Origin: Ligustrum vulgare
Taxonomy: Eukaryota > Streptophyta > Magnoliopsida > Lamiales > Oleaceae
NCBI GenBank assembly: GCA_963555705.1
Contig: OY743168.1
Coordinates: 24,248,139-24,312,138 of the forward strand
Reading direction: 5' to 3'
Length of the DNA stretch: 64,000 bases
Below, piece by piece: positions 1-11,409 of this stretch. The notes under the pieces are model-generated. The model had not been told where the DNA came from. It ran no database searches and was given only the letters and a program-made list of their open reading frames with translations. A program made the position numbers and the translations under genes. Every line of letters starts with the position of its first letter. Position 1 is the first letter of the stretch.

Positions 1-592
1 TGTTTTAAAAAACCATATCGAAATATGTGGTCTCTACAACACTTACTAATTCTTTGCTCTATTTTAAACAATTATTGCACGGAAAAGAAATTATCCCCAT
101 GTCATTTGCCAAAGACCAGACCACTCTTATAAAAATTGCAACTCCATTCCCAAATTCGATTGACTTGCCCCTATTCTGTTCAGTTTTATTCAACTCTTAT
201 CCATATTTATTTGTACCATGTTTTCAATGTAAAAAAAAATGTTCGTGTGATGTGAGTATATGCTAACCCCTTATCGCTCTAGTACTAATTCAAGGTACGT
301 TAATTGACCATTCAACATTGATTCGCCAATCATGAGTCATTTCAATTTTTTCCTTATTACTACTTTTGTGTCACGCATAAATTTCGGTAGCATCTCCCCA
401 ATATTCTCCTAAGTGCTAGCACTACGTTAAACATAGTCCACAATCGAAGCATATTTTAGGAGACGCTACTGAAATCTACGCAATGAGGCAGACGCAGGAA
501 AGAATATTCAATAACCCAACTCGTAACTCACTAATCAATGTTAAATTGTCCAACAATGGGACAATTAAAATATTAGTTTATAAACATCAAAC
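1..592. other. AT-rich intergenic DNA
   Basis: No convincing gene is seen. Short open frames in this stretch have no recognisable domain and no plausible codon pattern. The segment ends at the 10-bp direct repeat that flanks the next element. Confidence 0.5.
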
Positions 593-602
593 ATTCCTAA
601 AT

Positions 603-1476
603 AGTGATGACAACGGTTCAGTTCGGGGTTGGTTCGTCCAAACCATAACCGAACCACAAATTTTTTTGCCCATACCATAATCGCCTAAGTCTGGTCGGTG
701 TAGTTTCAGTTCGTGTCTCGGTTCAGTGCAATTCGGTGCAGTTAATAACCACTCACAAATTAATATTTGCAAGTCCAATTGAAAAAAAAGCTGTTTATTA
801 AAAAAAAAAAAAAAACAATACTAAGCAAATTTTGCAAACAATATCCAAATTCTCAAATTCAAATTCTGAATTTAGTAAATAATATTACGAGCATAACAAT
901 ATTAGTATATTACAGTACGATTATGCAAAGAAAAAATAAATTATTTTCCCGATCTTAATAATTGAGAACAACATATATCTTGTTTCTTGACTTTTATACT
1001 TCATTCTTCCCCTCAACAAGTATTGTTAACTGCATATGTCATTATTAATTTCTATTTGATAAAAGAAAAACTTACTGGGGCCGGTGTTTGTGTGTGGCAC
1101 ATGTGGAGAACTCTCATTTTCCGAAATGGAGAGTGATTAGGAGAGTGGAGATGAATGAATATTCAGATGACTATAGACCTAGGGTTAATGGATTTGGATT
1201 AGGTTTTGGTCATGTGGATTGGCTTAATTGACTTTTAAAATAGAGACTCTGATTTTAGGCTTTTATGTTTTAAATATAGCCAAAAATCAACTTTTTTAAT
1301 TGGATATTCGGTTCGATTCGGGGCATCGACACAATTACCATACCTGCCCCACCAAAAATTAGGTCATTAAATTTGCATACCATACCTGCCCCACTACCCC
1401 CATCGGTTCGATTTTTTTGCACCATTCAGTTCGGTTCACTACAGTTTTCGATTTGGAGGTTCAAATTGTCATCCCT
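603..1476. mobile_element. Non-coding element with GGTTCGGTT-rich ends and 10-bp target duplication
   Basis: The ends are short inverted repeats: AGTGATGACAA on the left, and AGGGATGACAA when the right end is read on the minus strand. The direct repeat attcctaaat lies immediately outside both ends (593-602 and 1477-1486). The interior is rich in cggttcggtt-like words at both ends and has no coding capacity. The same architecture is seen at 42404-42818, so both probably belong to one class of small plant elements. The superfamily is not assigned. Confidence 0.6.
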
Positions 1477-1806
1477 ATTCCTAAATTAGGAAGTGTGCAC
1501 TTAATAAACTAATCTTCAAACGGTATTCTAAGTTCAATGCAAATGTGATAAAGTGTAAAAATCGTAAAAAAATAGTTAAATATAAAGTATAATTAGATAA
1601 AAATAACATACCCAATAGCTAAAAAATTTCACTTTTCAACTCCGTCAACCAACAGCTTCAAGCCATAAACGACGTAGACAGTAGAAAACTAGAATAAAAG
1701 AGGATGAAATATATTTTTAATTATCATTTGAACACTCTATAAAATACAAAAATTTAGGTGTAAATATCTTATCAAAATCATAGAAAATATTTAGACTGAG
1801 AGTGTT

Positions 1807-2339
1807 CACTACTAAATTCTTAGCCGAGAAGCGTAATAGAGAGGAAAAATTGGAGAAAATGGTACATTTTATATGTTTTGAACACAAAAATGGGAGGAAA
1901 AACGACTGTCATGGCAATATATATATATATATATATAGTCAATTAGCGACAACAAAATGTCGTCACTAATTTCATGGCGGCAATTTTTCCGCTTTTTGTC
2001 TGAGCAATAGCGACAATAACATCGTCGCTAAATAGTAAATAATGGAACATTGCGTCACTAAATGATGAAGCAATAGCGACGACTCTTGGTCGTCTCTGTT
2101 GGTTCACCTTCAGCGATGACAAATAGTCGTCTCAATTGCAAAGGACAATAGCGACGACATATTCGTCGCTATTTCCAGCCAGAAAAGGCAGGAACATTTC
2201 CTACTTCCTGCATGTTGTTGCTATTTCCTTCACTTCACCTATTGAGATGACTCTTTGTCGTTGCAAAATATTGAAGTATTAGCAACGACGACTTGTGTCG
2301 TCGCTATTTTCGTAGTAATCGCTCAAGTTTCTTGTAGTG
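1807..2339 (-). mobile_element. Non-autonomous CACTA-type element, right end clear
   Basis: Read on the minus strand from 2339, the sequence begins CACTACAAGAAACTTGAGCG, a typical CACTA (En/Spm) terminus. Behind it are many subterminal copies of AGCGACGA and its complement TCGTCGCT. These run back to about 1935, next to an (AT)n tract at 1917-1937. The opposite end is uncertain: CACTACTAAATTC at 1807 is a degenerate match, and the flanking trinucleotides (gtt and gta) do not form a perfect duplication. There is no coding content. Confidence 0.6.
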
Positions 2340-3660
2340 GTAATAGTGAGTTTTTAGAGATTGTGAGGTTAAAAAATATGGGAATTTTTTGAATTTACAT
2401 GCATATTATTTTATTGATAAAATATGTAGTTGAATAAATGTTTGTTTAATTGTAAAATAACTTATTTTTAAATTTTTTTTTTTGAATAATTTTTAATTTT
2501 TTAATTGATACTGGTTCGACTCGGTCGGACGTTTTGACCCTTAACCAACCTTTTTCGGTTCGAATCGGTTTTCAGTTTTCTAAACACTGGTTTAAAAACG
2601 TGTTTTTTAATGTTTTCTAAGTAAAATGTATGTTTGAAAAGTAGAAAGAAAATTTTTGTAGTTAAAAAATGATTTGGAGAATTGTGTTTTAAAAAATATG
2701 GTTAAGAATATGTTGGCCAAAAAGAGGCCTATTCGTTTATTTTGTTTATCAGACGGATGCTGATTTATAATTTGTAATAATTACGTTAAATAATAATGTG
2801 GAACCTCCATTTGGTAACATTAAAGTAATTTATAAACTGATTTATTTATGATTTTGAGGTAAAATATGATGTTGAAAAATGAAGAAAAAAAAATTTGAAT
2901 GATTAAAAAGTAATTTAAGAAATTGTGTGGTTTATATACCAAACTTGAGATCCTATAAAGATCACTCCTAAAATAGATACTGCAGAGAAATCATGATTTA
3001 TCTTCTGTACTCCTCCCGTGTCATCTTTTCAGGCTCATTCTCCAGCTCCCTGCTCAATAGGGTGGCGTTGATTAAGAACTGTTGAATTAAGAAAAATACT
3101 TAAAAAATGCTGTAAGAAGAGATGAATTATGATTCGCCTCATAAAGTATGATTTGCATATAATTAATGGTAAATTTTTTATGTTTATAAAGAAAAATGTG
3201 ATATTTTTTTGATAAAATATATGGTTGATAAGTGATTTGAAAAAAAAAATATATGTAATCTTGTGTTTGTTAAAAATTTAACATTTAAAAACTTATTTTT
3301 TATGTTTTTAAGGAGAAATATGTAGTTGAAAATTGGAAGGAAAAAAATGTGCGATTAAAAAATGATATTGACAATTGTGTTATTTAAAAACATACTTTTT
3401 TAAAATTTGCCAAATAGAGGCTGAGAGAAATATATTATTTAAAAACTTGTTTATATACAAATTTACCAACTAGAGGCTAAAAAAAAAGGTACAAACGCCT
3501 CCGTTTTATAACTGGTTTATAAGCCATACAAATTTTCAAATTACTTTTTAATCATTCAATTTTTTTCTTTCTACTTTTCAATCACATATTTTACCTCAAA
3601 ATTATAAATAAATCAATTTATAAACCATTATAGTGTTACCAAAAGGAGTGGTGTTTTGCA
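2340..3660. repeat. Cluster of dispersed AT-rich repeats
   Basis: Several diverged copies of one repeat occur here, at about 2570-2700, 2805-2945, 3270-3420 and 3500-3655. Its hallmarks are a word like TTTATAAACTGGTTTATAA, a block like AAATTACTTTTTAATCA, and CACATATTTTACCTCAAAA, in either orientation. Related copies lie near 6650-6775, 8500-8580, 9185-9300, 9410-9490 and 47590-47745. The lengths and AT-rich composition suggest an old MITE family. No gene is seen. Confidence 0.5.
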
Positions 3661-3893
3661 GGTCCGTTCGGTTGTGTATTAATTTGCCAAATTAATATAC
3701 TAAAAGACAAAAAAGACAACAAATTTAATTTACACAATTTCTCAAATCAATTTTTAATCATCCATATTTTCTCTTTCCAATTACACAATTTTCCTAACCA
3801 ATTTTTAACTCTACATCTTACCTAAAAAATACAAATAAGTCCAACACAAAATTTAATTTGGTTCATATTCCAATCGAACAGGGCCTTCTGAAT
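3661..3893. mobile_element. MITE with GGTCCGTTCGG-type inverted ends
   Basis: The left end reads ggtccgttcggttg. The right end, read on the minus strand, is GGCCCTGTTCGATTGG. Together they give an imperfect terminal inverted repeat around about 230 bp of AT-rich DNA without an ORF. The exact target duplication was not resolved. The element lies roughly 650 bp upstream of the WUS start codon. Confidence 0.45.
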
Positions 3894-4002
3894 ACTGATA
3901 ACAAAGAACCAAATCTCCATTAAAACAAAGTTGAAATAAAAAATAATTCATTCATTCATATATAACCTCTCTTCTTTGCTACTAATCATAATCATAACTT
4001 TT

Positions 4003-4292
4003 GCCCCCATGACACATCTCCAAGTGGTAAAGGAGGTACGGTATTGGGCTGGCACTCGCCGTGTGCTCGGTTCGAAACCCGCCAAGAGCAGCCAGGAGCA
4101 GCCAATTTATTGGTGATGTAAAGGCGTGGCGGTAGAACCTTGTGGCTTGTGACTCAGTTACCCTGAAAGGGGCCTTGTCATAAGTACCACCCTGACCATG
4201 GAAGAGGCATAACCTGGATTTACTTTCCTAAACCAAGGCCTTGGACGAGGTTGGTTCGGGCCATCAGGATGTGGGAAACATCTTTTTTTTTT
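4003..4292 (+). mobile_element. tRNA-derived SINE in the WUS upstream region
   Basis: An element of about 290 bp is flanked by a perfect 16-bp direct repeat, cataatcataactttt, at 3987-4002 and 4293-4308. The 5' part looks like a tRNA-derived RNA polymerase III promoter. It has an A-box-like stretch (ccaagtggtaaagga, near 4020) and a strong B-box, ggttcgaaaccc (4069-4080). The body is unrelated to tRNA and ends in a run of ten T (4283-4292). Long TSD, internal promoter and homopolymer tail together fit a SINE mobilised by a LINE. It ends about 245 bp upstream of the WUS ATG, so it may affect WUS regulation or serve as an insertion marker. Confidence 0.88.
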
Positions 4293-4536
4293 CATAATCA
4301 TAACTTTTTGTTGCCTTTTGATCCAAGCAAAGAGTAGAAATTCTTCCTTTATAGTTGTCCCTTTCAACTTCTGTCCTTCACTCCAGATATCTCTCTGATA
4401 TGATATCCTCTTCTTTCTATCTCTATCGCCCTCCATGTGCCTACCCCTACGCTCACCCCTCTCCTTTTATAATTCAGCATTTCACTCTTTCACCGTTTCA
4501 CCTACCTTCTTCTTCTCTGAAAGGCGAAAAGCCATT

Positions 4537-5925
4537 ATGGAAACTCAACAAAATCATCATCATCATCAACAGCAGCAGCAGCAGCAGCAGCAAGGAAATG
4601 AAGATGGGGGGAACAAAAGCAGTAATTTTGTATCCAGGCAAAGCAGTACGAGGTGGACACCCACCACTGAGCAAATAAGAATCTTGAAAGAACTTTACTA
4701 CAACAATGGAGTTAGGTCTCCAACTGCTGAGCAGATACAGAAGATCTCTGCCAAGTTGAGGCAGTACGGCAAGATTGAAGGCAAAAACGTTTTTTACTGG
4801 TTTCAGAACCATAAAGCTCGTGAGAGGCAGAAGAAACGCTTCACTAGTGCTGCTACTCCTGCCTCTGATGATGTCCCCATGCACAACAGATCACCTGCTG
4901 CTGGTGTTTGGAAATACCATCAAGATCATCTTTTCCCTAACAATCTTTCTGCTGCTGCTGGTCTATATTTCAATTTCTCAAGATCCCACCATCTCTTATA
5001 TTAGATGCTCATATAGTGATTAGGGTTCTTGCATGACATCAAGGTTTTTAAGGGTTTTCTAATTTGGTGTATTTTATGTTCAGGTTTTCCATCTTCATCA
5101 AGTTCTTCTCCTGGTGTGCTGAATATTGGCCCTGTGGGATACCCTGGCTATGGATCTGTAGCCATGGAGAATAGTTTTAGAGTTAGTACACTGATCTTTA
5201 ACCTGTTTATCACATATTGATAAAGAGTATACATTTGTTTATGGAAAATAAAAATGAAAAGGAGTCTTTTCTTTCCCAAATAGAGGAAGAAATTACCATG
5301 AAGAAGAAAACCCCTAAATTTATTGGTGCAAAGAAGCCTTAAGAAGAACACGCATACAGGAAGAAATATTACGTTTTTTTTTTTCTCTAGAAAATGAACC
5401 TTGATGGTGATTTTTCAGTGTATTGAATTCAAGTTTTCAGGGTTAATTACTATGAAAACTCGTTTACAATTAATGTGCAGTTTATAGAAATATACAAGTT
5501 TTGACCAACAGTACAGGTCTCTCTCTCTTTAATTCCATTCCATTTCTTGAATTCAAATAATCTAGGACTGTTCCATATCTCCAAGTGTTGATGGCAATGG
5601 ATCTGGTATGAGTCAAAACTTTGAACGGATCGGAGTCGACCCATATTCTTCCGGAGGAGGCTACCACCCATTTCTTGAAAAAAGAAAGTATGTCGATTAT
5701 GGAACCCTGGAAAATGGACAGCATGAGGAAGAACAAGTCCCAGAATTTGAAACTCTCCCTCTTTTCCCCATACAAGCTGAACACGCTTTCAAGCAAGAAA
5801 CTAACTTGTACAATGGCTGGCATTATGATCCGAGAGCCGGAGATAACAACATCGGCTCGTCTCGGGCTTCCGGCCTCGAGCTCACCCTCAAATCCTACTC
5901 TGAAAGATTGTTTAATTCTCCATGA
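4537..5925 (+). CDS. WUS: WUSCHEL homeodomain transcription factor, three exons
   Basis: Proposed exons are 4537-4960, 5084-5181 and 5566-5925, giving 293 residues; Arabidopsis WUS has 292. The protein starts METQQ, followed by His (7-10) and Gln (11-19) runs. The WUS-type homeodomain is at about 38-102 and includes [15 protein letters not shown]. An acidic patch lies near 228-236, the WUS box TLPLFP at 237-242 and an EAR-like LELTL at 278-282. WUS is the nuclear regulator that maintains shoot stem cells, mainly by repression through the WUS box and EAR motif. Exon joins preserve the frame. Exon 3 opens with DCSIS, like the conserved MEQDCSM-type region. The 4537 ATG has A at -3 and G at +4. 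An in-frame ATG at 4435 would add 34 unconserved residues in poor context. An alternative intron 1 donor at 4904 is also in phase and would give 274 residues; both donors are weak beyond GT. Confidence 0.93.
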
Positions 5926-7200
5926 AATGTTACGAAGGATTCTATCTTGCTTTATTTTTCACTTTTTAGTTTCTATAATGTTTAGCTAATGCAAAGGGTG
6001 TTCTCTAAATCAACTTTTAATATTATATATTGCAAGGTTTGATTGGAGTAATCAATTTCAGTTTATCACTTCTCTGTCTGTCTGTCTCTTGAGTGTGTGA
6101 AATCAACTTGATGTCTCCTGCCTCATTTACTTCATTTTGGTAAGCAAAATAAAATGCGACAAAAATTGGCGAGAATAAAAAAATTGAACTACTCATATAA
6201 TTAATGTTGTATTTTGGTTGATTATGCCTATGTTATTTAACACAATCATTATAATTAATAGATCAATTTATAAATGACCCAATTTTTTAAATTACTTTTT
6301 AATTAAATATAAATAAACTAATTTATAATTGCTACAATATTACAGAACTGAGTCTATATTATTAATGAACAATTTGTTTAAATTTTTATACATTCGTTTA
6401 TGAGTATCTAATGTCCTGAAAATCTAAAATTTACTGGATAAAAGGTTGAACGCCAACCTTAATTAGGCGCCCCATTCGTTCATGAAGATTGATAGATAAT
6501 GTAAATCGCATGTTATGTTCCAATATGAGTATTATGGGTTTTGGTCTTTTGGAGGTCTAAAATGTAGAAAGTGATCACAGACTATTTTATCTGTGATCAA
6601 TTCCTTACCATTAGGGTTTCCTGGCGTCGTAACTTGAGATTTAGTATCCGTTTAGTAAACTTGTTTATAAATAAATTTATAAATAATACATTTTTTCAAA
6701 TTAATTTTAATTACACCCATTTTCCAAAATCACTTCTCAACCACATATTTTACCTCAAAAATATCATTTTTTTAATATTTATAATCAATTTTTTTATTTT
6801 TATTTTTTATTTTTATCAAACAAAGCCAGGCCCTATCAATTTAAGGTTTCAATGTAAGATATCATAAATTTGTATGGACGATCGACAATCTCTATTCAAT
6901 TAACACGAGTATACAGTATACTCGGTGATCCTTTGCTCCATATTAAGCCTATGATTGAAAATTTGATTTTTAGTAAATTTTGATAAAAGTTGATGTAATA
7001 TGTGGTTAAAAAGTTATAGGTCCCACAAAATATGTAGTCGTAATTAATTGTTGACTTTAATTATATTAAAATTCGAATTGAAATCAACACCATTCAGGGG
7101 TAAAGTTTCATAAGTCTATACAACTTAGCATGATAGACAATCGATTAATTAACACGAGTACTCGATGATCATTTGCTCTGTACGTCTTCGGCTATCCTAC
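5926..7200. other. WUS downstream intergenic region
   Basis: This is AT-rich DNA with no supported gene. It contains one copy of the dispersed AT-rich repeat (about 6650-6775). It also has a 45-60 bp imperfect direct repeat, at about 6875-6930 and 7130-7178, sharing the words attaacacgagta and tgatcnttttgctc-like sequence. A polyadenylation signal for WUS was not assigned with confidence. Confidence 0.4.
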
Positions 7201-7204
7201 AGAA

Positions 7205-7440
7205 GACGAGAGCCCCCAGACATAGTTCAGTGGTTGAAGGTGAGAGTAAGGAATCTCAGCTGAGCTGACAGCTACATGGTGAAGTTCGAATCCTACCTTT
7301 GATATGATGAGGCTCCTTGCAAGGACAGTTAAACAATAAGCACTCAACCTTACTCTAATGGGGCACATCTCGCGACTTACATTTTACACTAATCCCCAAG
7401 ACAGAAGTGGTGGAGGCGTCTAAGATTAACGTTTAACCTT
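7205..7440 (+). mobile_element. Second tRNA-derived SINE-like element
   Basis: A tRNA-like head is visible. An A-box-like tagttcagtggttgaagg lies at about 7223-7240 and a B-box gttcgaatcc at 7284-7293, within about 73 bp, the length of a tRNA. The following 140 bp has no ORF. It differs in sequence from the SINE at 4003. No target duplication was found, so the ends are approximate. It is not a functional tRNA, because no acceptor-stem pairing is apparent. Confidence 0.5.
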
Positions 7441-7443
7441 TAA

Positions 7444-7989
7444 GAGCAACTCCAATAGTGGTGTAAAATAGCCCCAATTAGTGATTTACGACCCCAAATT
7501 CGTCGAAATAATCTCCAAGGCAGAGTGTAAATGAGATGTAAATAAGATTTCTGGCCAAAGATCTAAAAAAAGATCCTCAATTGCATCTTGTTTTACACCT
7601 CCACATGTAACAAAATTCACCTAAATTTAGCTATTAATCCATAAAATTTTGATGTGAGATATATAATTTAAATTTATTATATTAATTTACATTACAATTT
7701 GAATTTTTATATTAATTAGCACCTTTTAATTTTTAAATATTTTTATTTTTTTGACCAAAATTTGAATTTTTTAGGTAGATTTGTTCGTAATATTTATATA
7801 TACACAAATAAAAAAAATAGATTAACATAAAATTTGCTAGCTAAAAAATTATACAAAAATTAAATTTAAATCTTATAATTTGTATCTGACTATTGGAGTA
7901 AAATTTTAATATAAATTTATTAAAATTTATTAAAATATAAAAATGATTTTTTGAGGGGTGTAAATTAAACATCACGATTGGAGTTACTC
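7444..7989. mobile_element. MITE with GAGCAACTCCAAT inverted ends
   Basis: The left end is gagcaactccaatagtgg. The right end, read on the minus strand, is GAGTAACTCCAATCGTGA, an imperfect terminal inverted repeat. The interior is AT-rich and non-coding. The ends resemble the GAGCATCTCCAA-type MITEs usually placed with PIF/Harbinger elements. The target duplication is not clear. Confidence 0.5.
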
Positions 7990-10302
7990 ACAGAGAAGAC
8001 ATGAAATTGATTTACAAAATACCAACCCCAAAATTATTATTAATCCACTAATAAGCACAAAGCACATGAATGATTAGGCATCTGATTATTACAAGGCTGA
8101 AGCACGTGGCAGTAGTCTTCTCAGACAGAGATTTAGGTTGGTCCCATATCATAGGTGAAGCTTAGGTTGAAATACCCGAAGTTTAGGAGGCAGACAAAGT
8201 TGTTATATTATTATAATATAGGGCCCCAAATCATTGCGGTGTTGAAAATTAGAAACTACACTGCAAAGTTAGAATTTCTTGAATGACACACAGCCGTTAT
8301 TTTGAAAGAGTGTGTTTCGAATTGTAGTCATTCCCCTTCCCAATATGCTTATAATAGACCATAGAGCCATAGACTACCAATTATTCGTGCGTTAGATATC
8401 GAAATATGGGTGAAAATAAAATAAATTTATGACAATTGAGTTTCTAAAAATTAACACTGTATTCGGTGGTTCAATTAAATCAAAGTTTAAACTCTGAATT
8501 AAATTACATAATTTCTTAAATTATTTTTTAATCATAAATATTTTTTTTTCTTTAATTTTTAACCACATATTTTTCCTCGAAATTTTTTTTTTCCTCTTTT
8601 TTGTTTAAATAGCCGTCAAACACAGTGTAAAATTTTAATATGTTTTGATTGATTTAATTTTTTAGTAGAAAAAATGGAGAATTTTTCAATTTTTATTGTT
8701 TGATTAACATTATTTTTTATGAAAAATAAAATAAAATATAGTTACTTTAATAAAAAATATTTTTTTTTCCACATATTTATACTTAATAATAATAATGTTA
8801 ATTTTTGAAAATAAATAAATCAATTAACAACAACAAAAAGGATCAAACGTGAAGAAAATGGTAAAAGATTTTTCATGAAAAATAAACCATCATCTCCATG
8901 GAAAACAAATTTTTCAAAATCAAGGAAAATATTGGATTTCGAGATAAGTTGGAAAACGAATTTCATGAAAAATTTAGGCAATCAAACAGTGCAAAAGTTG
9001 AAAAATCACCTTGAAAATACATTTTTCATGAAAAAATTTGGGTTATCAAACGCAGCCTAAATATAAAAGTAGACTGGGTATCCGATTTTTCTTCATGCAT
9101 TATTTTTCTTTTCTTATTTTCAATCATATATTTTTCAATACCATTTTTTCTTCTCTTATCAAGTATTTCTAAATAAAAATAAATTGATTTATAAACTACA
9201 TTATTTCTTAAATTACTTTTTAATCACAAACATTTTCTCTTTTCAATTTTCAACCACTACTTTTTACCTCAAAATCATAAATAAACCAGTTTGTAAAACC
9301 AATAGTACTATGAAATAGATGCTTAATTTTTAATTACACATTATTAAAAAAATCACTATTCAAAACAAATTGCCTCAAATAAATAATGGGTCTCAAACAA
9401 ACATTATAAACAACACATTTTCCAAAATCACTTTTAACCATACGTTTCTTCAAATTATTTTTTAACCACATATTTTATATCGAAAACAACATATGTTTTA
9501 TTCAATTAAAAAGCAATTTTTAGTGGGAGAATTTTCAAAATGTCCACGTCAAACATGTCATTCAAGACATTACCCTAACTTACTTTTTGTTCACCACTAT
9601 AAGTTTTATTACATCAAAAGACAAAAATATTCTTCATTCAAAAATTTCAGGAGACAAAAATCTCCAAAATTTGAATTTCAAATTAAAGGCCGGACTATAA
9701 TCTGTCAATAGATGATCTGTTAAGCCTGTGAACAGACCAATAACAGGCTGGGGATCTGTTAACATACTCAATTGACGGTTTGCTGAGACCCTTCGAGACA
9801 AAATCGACTGGGTCGAAAAATTGATCTTGAACAATTTTCATATTCTACTTCAATAGGAAAAAAAAAATGCAGAGACAAGTAGCAACCATTAATATAAGAT
9901 AAATAAGAAAATAGAAAGGAGATGAAAAGCATTTAATTTCATCATCGTCCAAAATGGGGTAAAATGGATATTGTGAATATTTTTTAATTTGTATTTTATA
10001 GATAAAAAAGGTGGTATAAGAGTATTTTGAAAATGTGGCCGGGTCACCTGCATATTGTCCACTAATTCCTCAATTTTTAGCATATTTTGATACTTCATTC
10101 ATACCATAAAGATAAACTCAGTTTTCTTTTAGTGCGTTCTAAGTTATAGAACACTTTTCTTATTAAAAAAATATATATATTTTTTGTCATGTTTGCATAT
10201 AATATACATTGTCATCAATAAATATATATATATAGAGCGTCTCCAAGGACTCTTTATACTTAAAGCTAAACAAAATATATATTTTGTTTCATTGCTATAT
10301 TA
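7990..10302. other. AT-rich repeat-bearing intergenic DNA
   Basis: No gene is supported. The stretch contains diverged copies of the dispersed AT-rich repeat (about 8500-8580, 9185-9300, 9410-9490). A MITE-like segment at about 8650-9060 has gaaaaattt and tttttcatg words similar to 41860-42240. At 10235-10270 there is a partial copy of the left end of the next MITE. Confidence 0.4.
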
Positions 10303-10725
10303 GAGCGTCTCCAATGGACTCTTTATATTTAAAGAGCATATTATAAATACTAGATATCATCTTTAAATTTAAAGAACAAAATTTTTTACAAGCTCTAAAA
10401 AATTCTTTATTTTTGGTTCTTTATTTTACTTTTTCATAAAAAAATTTACTGTCTTTCTTTATTTTTAGTTACTAATTATTTTTTAAAAAGTGAATAAACA
10501 ATGATATCAAATATATAATAAAAAAAGTTAATGTAGGAATATTGAAAATTGGAACTTTTTGAATGCATTTAATAATAGAGAGTGAGTTTGGTTCTCCAAT
10601 TTGGAGAGTCAAACGCACCCTCAAAATTAAAATGTTAAATTATAGAGTTTATTGAAGTGAAATTTTAAAAATTGACCCCCAAAATTAAGAATATCTCAAG
10701 TTTAGAGAGTCTATTGAAGATGCTC
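10303..10725. mobile_element. PIF/Harbinger-like MITE with TTA target duplication
   Basis: Terminal inverted repeats GAGCGTCTCCAATGGACTC (left) and GAGCATCTTCAATAGACTC (right end read on minus) bound 423 bp of AT-rich DNA. The trinucleotide TTA flanks both sides (10300-10302 and 10726-10728), the target duplication expected for PIF/Harbinger. There is no coding capacity. Confidence 0.75.
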
Positions 10726-10728
10726 TTA

Positions 10729-11404
10729 GTATTCTTAGCTTTATCAAACATACCATCCATCCTTGTACCAAGGGAAAAATACACAAACTACGTGTTTACA
10801 AAATCACATTTTAAATGTAAAGAAATAAGTTTAATATATATATATATAATATTCCCCCGCCCGCCCGCCCCACCTCCACCGTCGCCACCGCCACCACCAC
10901 TGCCACATCTTCTATGCACCATCACAATCACCCACCATTTTTGACGTATTGTCACCACCACGCACAACCACCACCACCACAACAATTACCATCATCTCCG
11001 ACGCACCACCACAGTGCCCTTTGAATATCATCTTGCTTCGCCACCCACTCTTTCAACAAAAAATAAACAAACTCAACCAATTAAATCATAAAAAAAAATG
11101 CTGTCTATTTTCAGAATTGAGAATCCAGAAGAAGAAGAAGATCTGAACTATTAAGTGTGACCAATTCTTTTAGATCCGTTACCGGTTGAAATTGAAATGT
11201 GACCAATGAAAATGACTTTTGAACATCAACATATAAATTGTGATATGTAACCTTAAAGTGCAACATGTGAACTGTTATTTATAATCTGCAATATATAAGC
11301 TGTGACGTAACCTTAAAATGCGATATGTGACCTGAAGTATGAATCATGACCCGTGACTGTGACCTGAACTATTAAATGCTTGAATATATGTCCTATTAAA
11401 ATTG
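10729..11404. repeat. CCACC-rich tract and TGTGACC-type degenerate repeats
   Basis: At about 10855-11010 there is a C-rich, purine-poor tract of ccgccc, ccaccacc and cgccacc words; open frames in it are low complexity. From about 11155 the words tgtgacc, tgtgaacc and cgatatgtgacc recur at short, irregular spacing. The same type of array resumes at 20744, on the far side of the LTR element, so the element inserted into this repeat. Confidence 0.5.
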
Positions 11405-11409
11405 ATACA

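Noticed and set aside
1804..2342. Perfect 3-bp TSD for the CACTA-like element at 1807-2339
   Set aside because: Flanks read gtt and gta, and the left end matches the right TIR only loosely, so the left boundary remains unproven.
3958..3968. CATATATAACC as the WUS TATA box
   Set aside because: It lies left of the SINE insertion, about 570 bp from the ATG. Possible before the insertion, but not supportable from sequence alone.
4019..4085. tRNA gene
   Set aside because: A and B boxes are present but there is no cloverleaf or acceptor stem; it is the head of a SINE.
4158..4436. 92-codon minus-strand frame upstream of WUS
   Set aside because: It crosses the SINE and its TSD and has no domain; a chance frame.
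7223..7295. tRNA gene
   Set aside because: It has tRNA-like length and boxes, but no convincing stem pairing; better explained as a SINE head.
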